Part shown: in pieces, positions 1 to 5,027 of the stretch | Layout: each line of letters opens with the position of its first letter | How positions within the stretch are numbered: the stretch's first letter is position 1 | From: Armatimonadota bacterium | Lineage (GTDB): Bacteria > Armatimonadota > Fimbriimonadia > Fimbriimonadales > Fimbriimonadaceae | Length of the DNA stretch: 5,445 nucleotides | Assembly (NCBI GenBank): GCA_023428805.1 | Contig: JAEYWW010000039.1 | Coordinates: 1 to 5,445, forward strand | Direction of reading: 5' to 3' | Translations under genes and position numbers: made by a program | Notes under the pieces: generated by a model | The model's input: only the letters and a program-made list of their open reading frames with translations | Told to the model about the DNA's origin: nothing | Databases searched by the model: none

Positions 1-22
1 TCTCTTTCCGGCTCAAGTGGTG

Positions 23-44
23 GCGCACCTCTCCAGAGGTGCAC
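23..44. repeat. Short hairpin downstream of the minus-strand unit
   Basis: GCACCTC (25-31) pairs perfectly with GAGGTGC (36-42) around the tetraloop TCCA. After one C/A mismatch, G23 and C44 can also pair. It lies about 30 nt beyond the stop codon of the minus-strand exported-protein gene, so it could end that transcript or protect its 3' end. Neither side has a T-tract, which argues against a classical intrinsic terminator. The rest of bases 1-72 shows no convincing coding or RNA gene. Confidence 0.45.
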
Positions 45-72
45 GAAATCCAAACCACAAAAGAGTTGAGGA

Positions 73-597
73 TCAACCTTCGTCGGCTTCCAACGGGCGG
101 AAGCTGTTGAAAAATCGGTCCGCATCGGCCTTGGCGTTGGGAGACGCCAGGGCCACAACCACAAGGCAATAGAGGCGCGTGCCTGTCAACATATAGTAGT
201 GGTGGGCTTCGTAATTCTCTGAAGGGCGAAGGGTGAAGCGAAGGGTGCGGATGTCGTCCACGCCAAGCCAGACCTCATCATAAGTCTTCCAATCTTTGGG
301 CTTGGCGGCCTGGGCGGCTGATTTCAGAATGTCATCGGGAGCGCGTCCGGCTCGAACATTGGCGGGCATGAGGACCGAGGTCAGGTTGTATCCCGTCCGC
401 CCATCCTCACAGGAATACGACCTCTGCTCCATGCGGAACGAGTCCCCTTGGACAAACCGCGTGCTGACTTCGGGGACGACCGGAAAATCAACCGAAATCT
501 CGCCTTTGGCACATTGGTACTTCTGCCAGCCTCCATAGGCGACCGACGAAGCCACAAGCGCAAGAAAAGCGCCCGCCAGCGCGGTTTTCAACATCAT
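73..597 (-). CDS. Small exported protein of unknown function, PsbP/DcrB-like module
   Basis: A 174-residue protein I cannot assign to a named family. Residues 3-22 look like a Sec signal peptide: Lys4, a hydrophobic core ALAGAFLALVASSVA, then a likely cleavage near Ala20-Gly23. The mature part begins with a strand-like segment (GEISVDFPVVPE, 32-43), has a central beta region (about 57-78), and ends with a hydrophobic strand (YCLVVVALASP, 143-153) and an amphipathic helix (ADADRFFNSFRPL, 157-169). This order resembles the small alpha/beta PsbP/DcrB-type lipid- or protein-binding modules common in exported proteins. It has three cysteines (29, 63, 144), two of which could form a disulfide after export. 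The ATG at 597 is chosen because AAGGGA (604-609) lies 6 nt upstream. An in-frame TTG at 603 would abut that site, and a second ATG at 594 is also possible. It probably belongs to one transcript with the SIS gene 52 nt upstream. Presence of the gene is well supported; function is unknown. Confidence 0.8.
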   Translation of the reverse strand: MMLKTALAGAFLALVASSVAYGGWQKYQCAKGEISVDFPVVPEVSTRFVQGDSFRMEQRSYSCEDGRTGYNLTSVLMPANVRAGRAPDDILKSAAQAAKPKDWKTYDEVWLGVDDIRTLRFTLRPSENYEAHHYYMLTGTRLYCLVVVALASPNAKADADRFFNSFRPLEADEG

Positions 598-603
598 TCC
601 CAA

Positions 604-609
604 TCCCTT
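604..609 (-). promoter_or_regulatory. Ribosome binding site of the small exported protein
   Basis: AAGGGA on the minus strand, 6 nt before the ATG at 597 and 9 nt before the ATG at 594. It decides against the in-frame TTG at 603, which would leave no spacer. Confidence 0.6.
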
Positions 610-649
610 GCTCCATATATCGGAAAATCAATCCAAAATGCAAGGTTCG

Positions 650-1603
650 TTACAGAGTTTCGGTGACTTTGTTGAGATTTGGAGCTTTGTCCGGGTCCAG
701 TCCCCGCGCCCGGGCGCACATCAGAGCCATCCATTGCCCGAACACGATCTCCCAAACCGGCTCCAAAACACCCTGTCCCGAGCGCGGCGCCTGGATGACC
801 GTGGTTCCGGTTGAGGACAGATCGCCGGGGACATCGCCGTAGACAATGGCCGCTGAACCATGGTCGGCCAGAGCGCGTGGTCCGTGGGCGAAATCTGCGG
901 TGGAGTAGGGCTTGGTGGGGAGCAGCGCGCACTCCATCAATTTGAGCGCCGTCTCCATCGCCGTGCAGAACGAGTACCCCCGCGCCAAGCTGAACAAAGG
1001 CGTGCAGCGCACAACCGGCCCGAACACTTTCTCGACCTCGCGCCGACAGTCGGCAACCCAGTCATCGCCGGGGAGCTTGGCGGACGGATCGGGCAAATCC
1101 GCGCCCATCGCCCGAACCAGTTGATAGAACGCAAGCAGCGATGCGGTGTAGGTTTTTGTGGCCGCGATGCTCCGCTCCTGTCCCGCCCCGAGCATCAGGC
1201 TGAACTCGGCGGCTTCGGTCAAGCGGGAATCGTTGGTGTTCGTGATGGCCAGAGTGGTGTGGCCCTCTTCACGCATATAGGCCAGCACCTCGGCCACGTC
1301 AGGAGCGGCTCCCGACTGAGAGACGCCGACCGCGAGTGTGCGGGGATAGCGGACTTTGGATTTGTACTTGGTGATGACGGAGGGCGCGGCCAAGCTGACC
1401 GGAATTCCGAGATGGATTTCGATCAGATACCGGGCATAGAGTGCGGCGTGATCGGACGATCCACGGGCGGCGAGAAGCACAAGATCAAACTCCTTCCCGC
1501 GCAACGCCTCCGACAATTCCTCCGCATATCGCCCCACGTTCTGTCGGAGCACCTGAGGCTGCTCGCGCAGCTCCTTCTCCATCCACTCGCCGCGAATCTC
1601 CAT
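650..1603 (-). CDS. SIS-domain sugar-phosphate isomerase/deaminase (GlmS isomerase-like, NagB-II/AgaS type)
   Basis: A 317-residue double-SIS protein matching the isomerase half of GlmS with no N-terminal glutaminase domain. It opens with a helix typical of the family (WMEKELREQPQVL, 7-19). The first SIS domain carries ARGSSDHA (46-53), SQSGAAPD (95-102) and the ERSIAATKTYTASL segment (143-156). The second carries ARGYSFCTAMETALKLME (207-224) and the HGP motif (240-242). The C-terminus ends in APNLNKVTETL. Residues matching the GlmS isomerase Glu (224), His (240) and C-terminal Lys (312) are present. Stand-alone proteins of this kind include SIS-type glucosamine-6-phosphate deaminase (NagB-II, giving fructose-6-phosphate and ammonia), AgaS and FrlB-like deglycases. 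NagB-II is my best guess; the substrate is not settled. The ATG at 1603 has AGG 7 nt upstream and fits the family N-terminus. A GTG at 1684 would add 27 proline-rich residues and lacks a ribosome site. Likely cytoplasmic and first gene of a two-gene unit. Confidence 0.88.
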   Translation of the reverse strand: MEIRGEWMEKELREQPQVLRQNVGRYAEELSEALRGKEFDLVLLAARGSSDHAALYARYLIEIHLGIPVSLAAPSVITKYKSKVRYPRTLAVGVSQSGAAPDVAEVLAYMREEGHTTLAITNTNDSRLTEAAEFSLMLGAGQERSIAATKTYTASLLAFYQLVRAMGADLPDPSAKLPGDDWVADCRREVEKVFGPVVRCTPLFSLARGYSFCTAMETALKLMECALLPTKPYSTADFAHGPRALADHGSAAIVYGDVPGDLSSTGTTVIQAPRSGQGVLEPVWEIVFGQWMALMCARARGLDPDKAPNLNKVTETL

Positions 1604-1723
1604 ATCCGCGCCTAGTATGACTTCAGGGCGGGCGGGTACCGTTGGAGGAGCGGTTCCAGGGGGACCAATGATGCCGTTCACCACTTCGGCACGTCTCTAC
1701 CTGCGTAACTGAGGAATTGATTT
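1604..1723. promoter_or_regulatory. Divergent intergenic region, presumed promoters both ways
   Basis: 120 bp separate the start of the SIS gene (minus) from the start of the exported-protein/tsaB/murB operon (plus). Both units should be transcribed from here. I see no convincing -35/-10 pair on either strand, no operator-like palindrome and no riboswitch-like structure. The minus strand stays open upstream to the GTG at 1684, so part of this stretch could be coding if that start were used. The role is inferred from gene orientation only. Confidence 0.4.
1711..1715 (+). promoter_or_regulatory. Ribosome binding site of the two-module exported protein
   Basis: GAGGA lies 8 nt before the ATG at 1724. 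An in-frame TGA at 1718-1720 rules out any earlier start, so this site fixes the N-terminus. Confidence 0.7.
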
Positions 1724-2800
1724 ATGCCAATCGTGTCCAGTCTGATCGCCGTCGCTCTGCTCGGGCAATCAGGAGATGTCAAGAAATTCAGCGATACCAA
1801 GATGGGCATCGAATTCGACTATCCCAAGTCGTGGACCTTCCGCAAGGAGAGGCTCTATTCGGTGATCGAATTCCCGGTCGCAGATGGAAAGAAGGCTGAA
1901 GTTCAACTCCTGAACACCAATTTCCGGCAGGCGAGCGGCGACTGGCAGACCATCCAAGTCGAAATCAACAATTCGATGAAGCGGACCATCGAACGCCAAT
2001 GGGAGGAAACGATTCTCGGTGTGCCCCTCCTTCTCACCAAGATCAGCTACATGCAGTCCGACCGCGACCTCATCACCTTGGTCGGCCTGCTCTACACCAA
2101 GACTCCCGAAAAGCTCAATTTCCGCCTCACCTCCGACCGCGTGGTTGCCGATCAGGCGGAGCAGATGTGGCGTCAGGTGCTGAACACCCTCCGCACGACG
2201 GACGGCAATCTCCCGGTCGCTGAAGACCCGACGACCAAGCCGGAGGAACGAGAAGTCATCAAGCCGCCGACCAATGCCGACAAGGTCCATGTCTTCGCGC
2301 CCGCTGATCCCGAAGCAAAGCAGAACCTGAAGGGTGCTCAGAAGACCCTGGTGAACGCGCTCGGCAAGGAGATGGAGCTCTGGCTTCCCAAGGGCTGGAC
2401 TGCAGAATTGGTTGAAGGTCAGTATCAGCTCAAGCACAACAATCTGAAAGGCACCGCGAGCTTCACGATCGAACCCGGAGGGGTTGCGCAAGTCAGAGCA
2501 TCGCTGGCCTCGAAGCTGAACAGTTCACAATCCCGCTTCACGACCATCGGCATCCGCAAGGAGAACGAGCCGATCGGAACCAAGGCAGGCTGCGCGCTCT
2601 TCACCGCAGAACGCCACGGTGTGGAGGGGGAAACGCCGCTCACGGTCATCTACGCGGCCGGTGTTCGCGCCGGGAACCACTGGCTCCTCAGCTACGAAGT
2701 CAAGGGCAAGGACGAGTGGAAGAAGGATGAAAAGCTGCTCAAGAGCCTCTTCGACCTCTTCGTCGTGCAGGCTCCCGCACCTCCTCCAGCCAATTCGTGA
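1724..2800 (+). CDS. Exported protein of unknown function with two PsbP/DcrB-like modules
   Basis: A 358-residue protein without a family name I can give. A short hydrophobic N-terminus (PIVSSLIAVALLG, 2-14) resembles a minimal signal peptide but lacks the usual Lys or Arg, so export is likely rather than certain. Module 1 (about 22-158) starts with GIEFDYPKSWTF (28-39) and ends with LNFRLTSDRVVADQAEQMWRQVLNTL. Module 2 (about 209-348) starts with MELWLPKGWTAEL (217-229) and ends with HWLLSYEVKGKDEWKKDEKLLKSLFDLF. Both follow the plan 'strand, P-K-x-W, beta sheet, final helix', as in PsbP/DUF1795-like exported proteins, and suggest an internal duplication. The linker (160-208) is rich in Pro, Lys and Glu, and the tail is APAPPPANS. 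It is the first gene of the plus-strand operon, and its TGA overlaps the tsaB GTG in the sequence GTGA. Coding status is firm; function is unknown. Confidence 0.85.
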   Translation: MPIVSSLIAVALLGQSGDVKKFSDTKMGIEFDYPKSWTFRKERLYSVIEFPVADGKKAEVQLLNTNFRQASGDWQTIQVEINNSMKRTIERQWEETILGVPLLLTKISYMQSDRDLITLVGLLYTKTPEKLNFRLTSDRVVADQAEQMWRQVLNTLRTTDGNLPVAEDPTTKPEEREVIKPPTNADKVHVFAPADPEAKQNLKGAQKTLVNALGKEMELWLPKGWTAELVEGQYQLKHNNLKGTASFTIEPGGVAQVRASLASKLNSSQSRFTTIGIRKENEPIGTKAGCALFTAERHGVEGETPLTVIYAAGVRAGNHWLLSYEVKGKDEWKKDEKLLKSLFDLFVVQAPAPPPANS

Positions 2801-3354
2801 TTCTGCTGTTCAGCACATCCAGCGCCTGGGCTTCGGTTGCGCTGTTTTCGCCGGAGGGAGAATTGGTCTTCTCCGAAGAGGCCCATTCACCGATGCGGGC
2901 GAGCGAAGCTTGTCTGCGGATGATCTCCGATCTTGATTTGCGGCGGGTTCGGGTCTTCGGCGCAGACGCCGGACCGGGGAGCTTCACGGGAGTCAAGGTC
3001 GGAGTAACACTCGCCAAAACTCTCGCCTGGGCGCAGGACGCCTCATGCTGCTCTGTCTCCGCCTTTGACTTGATCGACCGCACTTCCCCGGTGTCGATTC
3101 CCATTCGCCGGGGAGTCGTGCTGCGGCGTGATCCCGGCACCGCACCCGCCTTGGTGGGTGATGAGGAAGCCCTGGCGGCGGCGGGATACGGACTCGTACG
3201 AGCCGACGAAGCCTTTCCTCTGGCATCCCGCGCCGAAGGCTGGATCGCGCAGGTGCCAACTCTCTCCCCCATCGATTTTGTCCCAGACTATCTTGTCGAG
3301 CCCAGCATCAGCAAGCCAAAGAAGCCGTTGATTTTGGAGGGTCCAGGTGGCTGA
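2797..3354 (+). CDS. tsaB: tRNA t6A threonylcarbamoyl transferase accessory subunit TsaB (short form)
   Basis: TsaB (YeaZ) partners TsaD and TsaE in making N6-threonylcarbamoyladenosine at position 37 of ANN-decoding tRNAs in the cytoplasm. The identifying motif is GPGSFTGVKVGVTLAKTLAW (59-78), matching the TsaB consensus GPGSFTGxRxGxxxAKGLA. The N-terminus MILLFSTSSAWASVALFSPE fits the actin-like fold start, a histidine (30) stands where HSE..LP is usual, and PDYLVEP (163-169) matches the C-terminal P-x-YL motif. At 185 residues it is shorter than the usual 220-230. The middle, where TsaB normally has a DARMGEVY-type strand, is reduced (about 100-125), and the conserved 'DTS' near the N-terminus is 'STS'. 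The GTG start overlaps the upstream stop by 4 nt and has no Shine-Dalgarno, so translation probably depends on coupling. The 3' end overlaps murB by 8 nt. A degenerate paralogue is the main alternative. Confidence 0.85.
   Translation: MILLFSTSSAWASVALFSPEGELVFSEEAHSPMRASEACLRMISDLDLRRVRVFGADAGPGSFTGVKVGVTLAKTLAWAQDASCCSVSAFDLIDRTSPVSIPIRRGVVLRRDPGTAPALVGDEEALAAAGYGLVRADEAFPLASRAEGWIAQVPTLSPIDFVPDYLVEPSISKPKKPLILEGPGG
3336..3340 (+). promoter_or_regulatory. Strong ribosome binding site for murB inside tsaB
   Basis: GGAGG within the last codons of tsaB, 6 nt before the GTG at 3347. It supports the GTG start, and hence an 8-nt overlap with tsaB, over any later start. Confidence 0.8.
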
Positions 3355-4297
3355 GAGATCGCTCGCTCCCCACACAACGCTCAAAGCAGGCGGAGCGGCG
3401 GATCGCCTGATCTTGTGCAGGACTTTGGAGTCGCTGCGCGAATCGGCCATCCAGATGCAGGAGTCGCAGACCAGAACGCTTGTTCTCGGCTCAGGGAGCA
3501 ATGTCCTGCCGTCTGATGCGGGAGTTCGCGGGGCGGTGCTCATCAATTTGGCAGATCAGATCAAGATCGGAGCCGAAGGCGAGGTCGTTGCGGATTCAGG
3601 ATGCAGCTTCCAGGAGCTTTTTCTCAAGACTGTTCAAGCAGGGCTGGGCGGATTGGAGTTTGCCGTCGGAATTCCCGGCACTCTGGGGGGCGCGCTGGTC
3701 TCCAATGCGGGTGCCTATCGCTCGAACATCTCGGAATTCGTAACCGGCTTGGAGATCGTCTTGGATGGCGAAATCCAGTTGGTCGGCCCTGAGTTCATGC
3801 AGTTCAGCTACCGTGACTCGATCCTCCGTTCACCCAATCCGCCGCAATGCGTTGTAACCCGCGTGGTCATGCGGCTTCCATCCGGCGACCCCAAGAAGAG
3901 CTACGACGAAGCGCGTGACTACCAGCGCCAGAGGATCGGCAAGCAGCCGCCGCCCGCTTCCGCAGGCAGCTTCTTCAAGAATGTCTACTCCCAACCACTC
4001 GCGGACTCGCTGGACAATCTTCCAGAGAGGCTCCGTGAGGCTGGGGTTGTGCCTGCGGGGTATCTGATCGAAAAGGTGGGATTGAAGGGCGCAAGGTTGG
4101 GCGGTGCCCAGCTTCATTGGAGGCACGCCAATTTCATGACCAATGTCGGCGGCGCGACCGCATCCGACATCCGCCGCCTCGCCGAACACGCCCGCGCCCG
4201 GGTGCGCGAATTCTGTGATGTCAGTTTGGAGGAGGAAGTGCTCTACCTTGGCGACTGGTCGTCTTGGGTTGAGACCGGTCGCTTGAGCCATGATTGA
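3347..4297 (+). CDS. murB: UDP-N-acetylmuramate dehydrogenase MurB
   Basis: Cytoplasmic FAD enzyme that uses NADPH to reduce UDP-GlcNAc-enolpyruvate to UDP-MurNAc, the second committed step of peptidoglycan synthesis. The 316 residues cover the whole family. FAD-binding parts are the N-terminal T-L-K-A-G-G-A-A (11-18), VLGSGSNVLPSD (46-57) and GLEFAVGIPGTLGGALVSNAGAY (102-124). The substrate domain has YRDS (155-158, Arg156 matching the active-site Arg), QPPPASAGSFFKN (200-212, Ser208 the proton donor) and AGYLIEKVGLKG...HANFMTNVGGATASDI (237-275). Glu297 in LEEEVLYLG (294-302) matches the catalytic C-terminal Glu. The absence of the extra Tyr loop and split fold of E. coli-type MurB points to the type II (short) class. 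All catalytic residues are present, so it should be active. It is embedded in the operon away from other mur genes in this window. The GTG start is set by GGAGG 6 nt upstream. Confidence 0.97.
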   Translation: MAERSLAPHTTLKAGGAADRLILCRTLESLRESAIQMQESQTRTLVLGSGSNVLPSDAGVRGAVLINLADQIKIGAEGEVVADSGCSFQELFLKTVQAGLGGLEFAVGIPGTLGGALVSNAGAYRSNISEFVTGLEIVLDGEIQLVGPEFMQFSYRDSILRSPNPPQCVVTRVVMRLPSGDPKKSYDEARDYQRQRIGKQPPPASAGSFFKNVYSQPLADSLDNLPERLREAGVVPAGYLIEKVGLKGARLGGAQLHWRHANFMTNVGGATASDIRRLAEHARARVREFCDVSLEEEVLYLGDWSSWVETGRLSHD

Positions 4298-4304
4298 GGC
4301 ATGA
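4283..4304 (+). repeat. 11-nt tandem duplication at the murB/dinB junction
   Basis: TTGAGCCATGA (4283-4293) is followed directly by TTGAGGCATGA (4294-4304), differing at one base. The second unit contains the murB stop (TGA 4295-4297) and the DinB start (ATG 4301). The first unit's ATG (4290) opens a four-codon frame, ATG ATT GAG GCA TGA, whose stop overlaps the DinB ATG. GTCGCT (4278-4283) and AGCGAC (4304-4309) can pair across it and place the start codon in a weak stem. Confidence 0.6.
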
Positions 4305-4783
4305 GCGACTTTCTGATCGGCTGGCAGCTTTCCCGCAAACGATTCGATGACGAAATCCTGGGCTTGAACCAGGCTCAGTTGACCTGGCGGCTCTACCCGC
4401 AGGGACTCAGCATCGGAGAGATGGCCCTGCACCTTGCAGGAGTCGAGCTTTCCTTCACATCGCAGCTCGCCGGAATGGAATTGGGAGAAGATCAGGTACG
4501 GCTCAAGCGATGCGCGACGGAGGGAGTGGTCAACGACCTGCCTTTTCCCTACTCGGCAGATGAGATCACACCCGAGTTCGTCCGATCCTCCCTCGCCGCA
4601 ACCGCCGCACTTGTCGAGCCGATGATCAGTTCACCCGCATCCGAAATGCGGCTGAAGGAGCTTGTCAGCGCGCTCGGCCCGGTCATCACAGGAGAGGGAG
4701 CGTTCGCGCGGCTCGCCTTCCACCCCGCGTATCACCACGGACAGGCGTATCAGATGAAAATGCACCCCGAGTTCCCCGGATAA
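4301..4783 (+). CDS. DinB-superfamily putative metal-dependent enzyme
   Basis: A 160-residue protein with the four-helix-bundle layout of the DinB/YfiT superfamily. The usual His triad is visible: His44 in MALHLAGVE (41-49), and His141 and His145 in the HPAYHHGQAYQM segment (141-152), the family's HxxxH-x-GQ signature. The length is typical of the family (about 150-170). Members bind a divalent metal; some are thiol transferases (bacillithiol or mycothiol S-transferases), while most have no known substrate. Annotation should stop at family level. It follows murB by 3 nt; GAGG at 4296-4299 lies only 1 nt before the ATG, too close to be a normal ribosome site, so translation is probably coupled to murB. 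It is the last gene of the plus-strand operon. The name DinB reflects the family and does not imply DNA-damage induction or DNA polymerase IV. Confidence 0.85.
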   Translation: MSDFLIGWQLSRKRFDDEILGLNQAQLTWRLYPQGLSIGEMALHLAGVELSFTSQLAGMELGEDQVRLKRCATEGVVNDLPFPYSADEITPEFVRSSLAATAALVEPMISSPASEMRLKELVSALGPVITGEGAFARLAFHPAYHHGQAYQMKMHPEFPG

Positions 4784-4805
4784 TTCGGAAAACTTCTCCC
4801 CAGAT

Positions 4806-4829
4806 CCTCCCCAGCTTGGGGAGGGAGAT
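4806..4829. repeat. 24-nt palindromic repeat, copy 1
   Basis: CCTCCCCA (4806-4813) and TGGGGAGG (4817-4824) form a perfect 8-bp stem around GCT, followed by GAGAT. The same 24 nt recur at 4961-4984. It starts 22 nt after the DinB stop. It is a strong GC hairpin but has no T-tract, so it is more likely a repeat element or RNA stabiliser than a terminator by itself. Confidence 0.8.
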
Positions 4830-4879
4830 GCTCTGCGCGAAAGCTGGGAGTGGGAACGCAGAAGCTTCAGATTTCGCCT

Positions 4880-4900
4880 CCCCTCCCGAGCCGGGAGGGG
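4880..4900. repeat. Related 9-bp palindrome
   Basis: CCCCTCCCG (4880-4888) pairs perfectly with CGGGAGGGG (4892-4900) around AGC. It shares the pattern CTCCC-x-AGC-xx-GGGAG with the two 24-nt copies, so it looks like a diverged member of the same palindrome family. Confidence 0.75.
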
Positions 4901-4912
4901 GCAGGGGGTGGG
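4893..4912 (+). other. Potential G-quadruplex motif (plus strand)
   Basis: Four G-runs of 3, 5, 5 and 3 are separated by loops A, CA and T. This meets the standard G3+N1-7 pattern with very short loops. It would be carried in the 3' end of the plus-strand operon transcript, about 110 nt after the DinB stop. It overlaps the right arm of the 4880-4900 palindrome and the left arm of the 12-bp inverted repeat, so these structures compete. Confidence 0.6.
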
Positions 4913-4952
4913 TTGGCTTGCTCCTGAAAACTTGGGTGGGGCAAGCCAACCC
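4910..4952. repeat. 12-bp perfect inverted repeat
   Basis: GGGTTGGCTTGC (4910-4921) and GCAAGCCAACCC (4941-4952) are exact reverse complements around a 19-nt loop. Beyond a mismatch and a G-T pair, G4904-G4907 can also face C4955-C4958, which lengthens the stem. It forms the centre of the repeat-rich convergent intergenic region. Confidence 0.8.
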
Positions 4953-4967
4953 CTCCCCGCCCTCCCC
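4950..4967 (-). other. Potential G-quadruplex motif (minus strand)
   Basis: On the plus strand this is C4-T-C4-G-C3-T-C4. The minus strand therefore has four G-runs with three single-base loops (A, C, A in minus-strand order), among the most stable predicted types. It would lie in the 3' end of the minus-strand PA14 transcript, about 50 nt past that stop codon. Confidence 0.6.
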
Positions 4968-4987
4968 AGCTTGGGGAGGGAGATTTT
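4960..4987 (+). terminator. Palindromic repeat copy 2 with T-tract, possible terminator of the plus-strand operon
   Basis: CCCTCCCCA (4960-4968) and TGGGGAGGG (4972-4980) form a perfect 9-bp GC-rich stem with a GCT loop, followed by AGATTTT. The stem and short T-run fit a modest intrinsic terminator for the operon ending at DinB. Bases 4961-4984 are also the second copy of the 24-nt repeat, so a mobile-repeat origin and a terminator role are both possible. Confidence 0.5.
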
Positions 4988-4991
4988 AGAT

Positions 4992-5027
4992 CGGTGCACT
5001 TCTAGCTAAGTGCACCGGCTACTTTTT
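4992..5027. terminator. 10-bp hairpin between convergent genes, possible bidirectional terminator
   Basis: CGGTGCACTT (4992-5001) pairs perfectly with AAGTGCACCG (5008-5017) around CTAGCT. On the plus strand it is followed after 5 nt by TTTTT (5023-5027), which encodes the Lys-rich end of the PA14 protein on the other strand. On the minus strand it begins 1 nt after the PA14 stop codon and is followed by the weak ATCTAAAATCT. It is well placed to end both converging transcripts. Confidence 0.6.

Noticed and set aside
1..72. C-terminal end of a plus-strand gene entering from the left
   Set aside because: Short open frames exist in all three plus frames but none shows a recognisable protein end, and the stretch contains a hairpin and the tail of the minus-strand unit.
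610..649. Possible minus-strand promoter (TTGCAT, 18 nt, TATATG) before the small exported-protein gene
   Set aside because: The -35 match is poor, and the -10 would place the transcription start inside or beside the ribosome site, leaving almost no leader. Cotranscription with the SIS gene is simpler.
860..1615. Long plus-strand open frame (251 codons) opposite the SIS gene
   Set aside because: Its composition (Arg/Gly/His/Gln-rich, no domain) is typical of a GC-rich antisense shadow, while the minus strand encodes clear SIS motifs over the same bases.
1769..2491. Minus-strand open frame (240 codons) opposite the two-module exported protein
   Set aside because: No recognisable motif or ribosome site; the plus-strand frame has a start with a good ribosome site and joins the operon by a GTGA overlap.
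2739..3272. Minus-strand open frame (177 codons) opposite tsaB
   Set aside because: Low-complexity Arg/Ser/Ala/Pro product, antisense to the TsaB GPGSFTG motif.
3830..4432. Minus-strand open frame (200 codons) across the end of murB and start of the DinB gene
   Set aside because: It lies antisense to the conserved MurB catalytic region and the DinB His44 region; no motif of its own.
4806..4984. CRISPR array or insertion-sequence ends
   Set aside because: Only two exact repeat copies with one unequal 131-bp interval, no regular spacers, no transposase frame and no target-site duplication that I can see.
4631..4999. Minus-strand open frames across the palindromic repeat region
   Set aside because: They translate the repeats into Pro/Gly/Arg-rich low-complexity sequence and overlap the DinB C-terminus; no coding signal.
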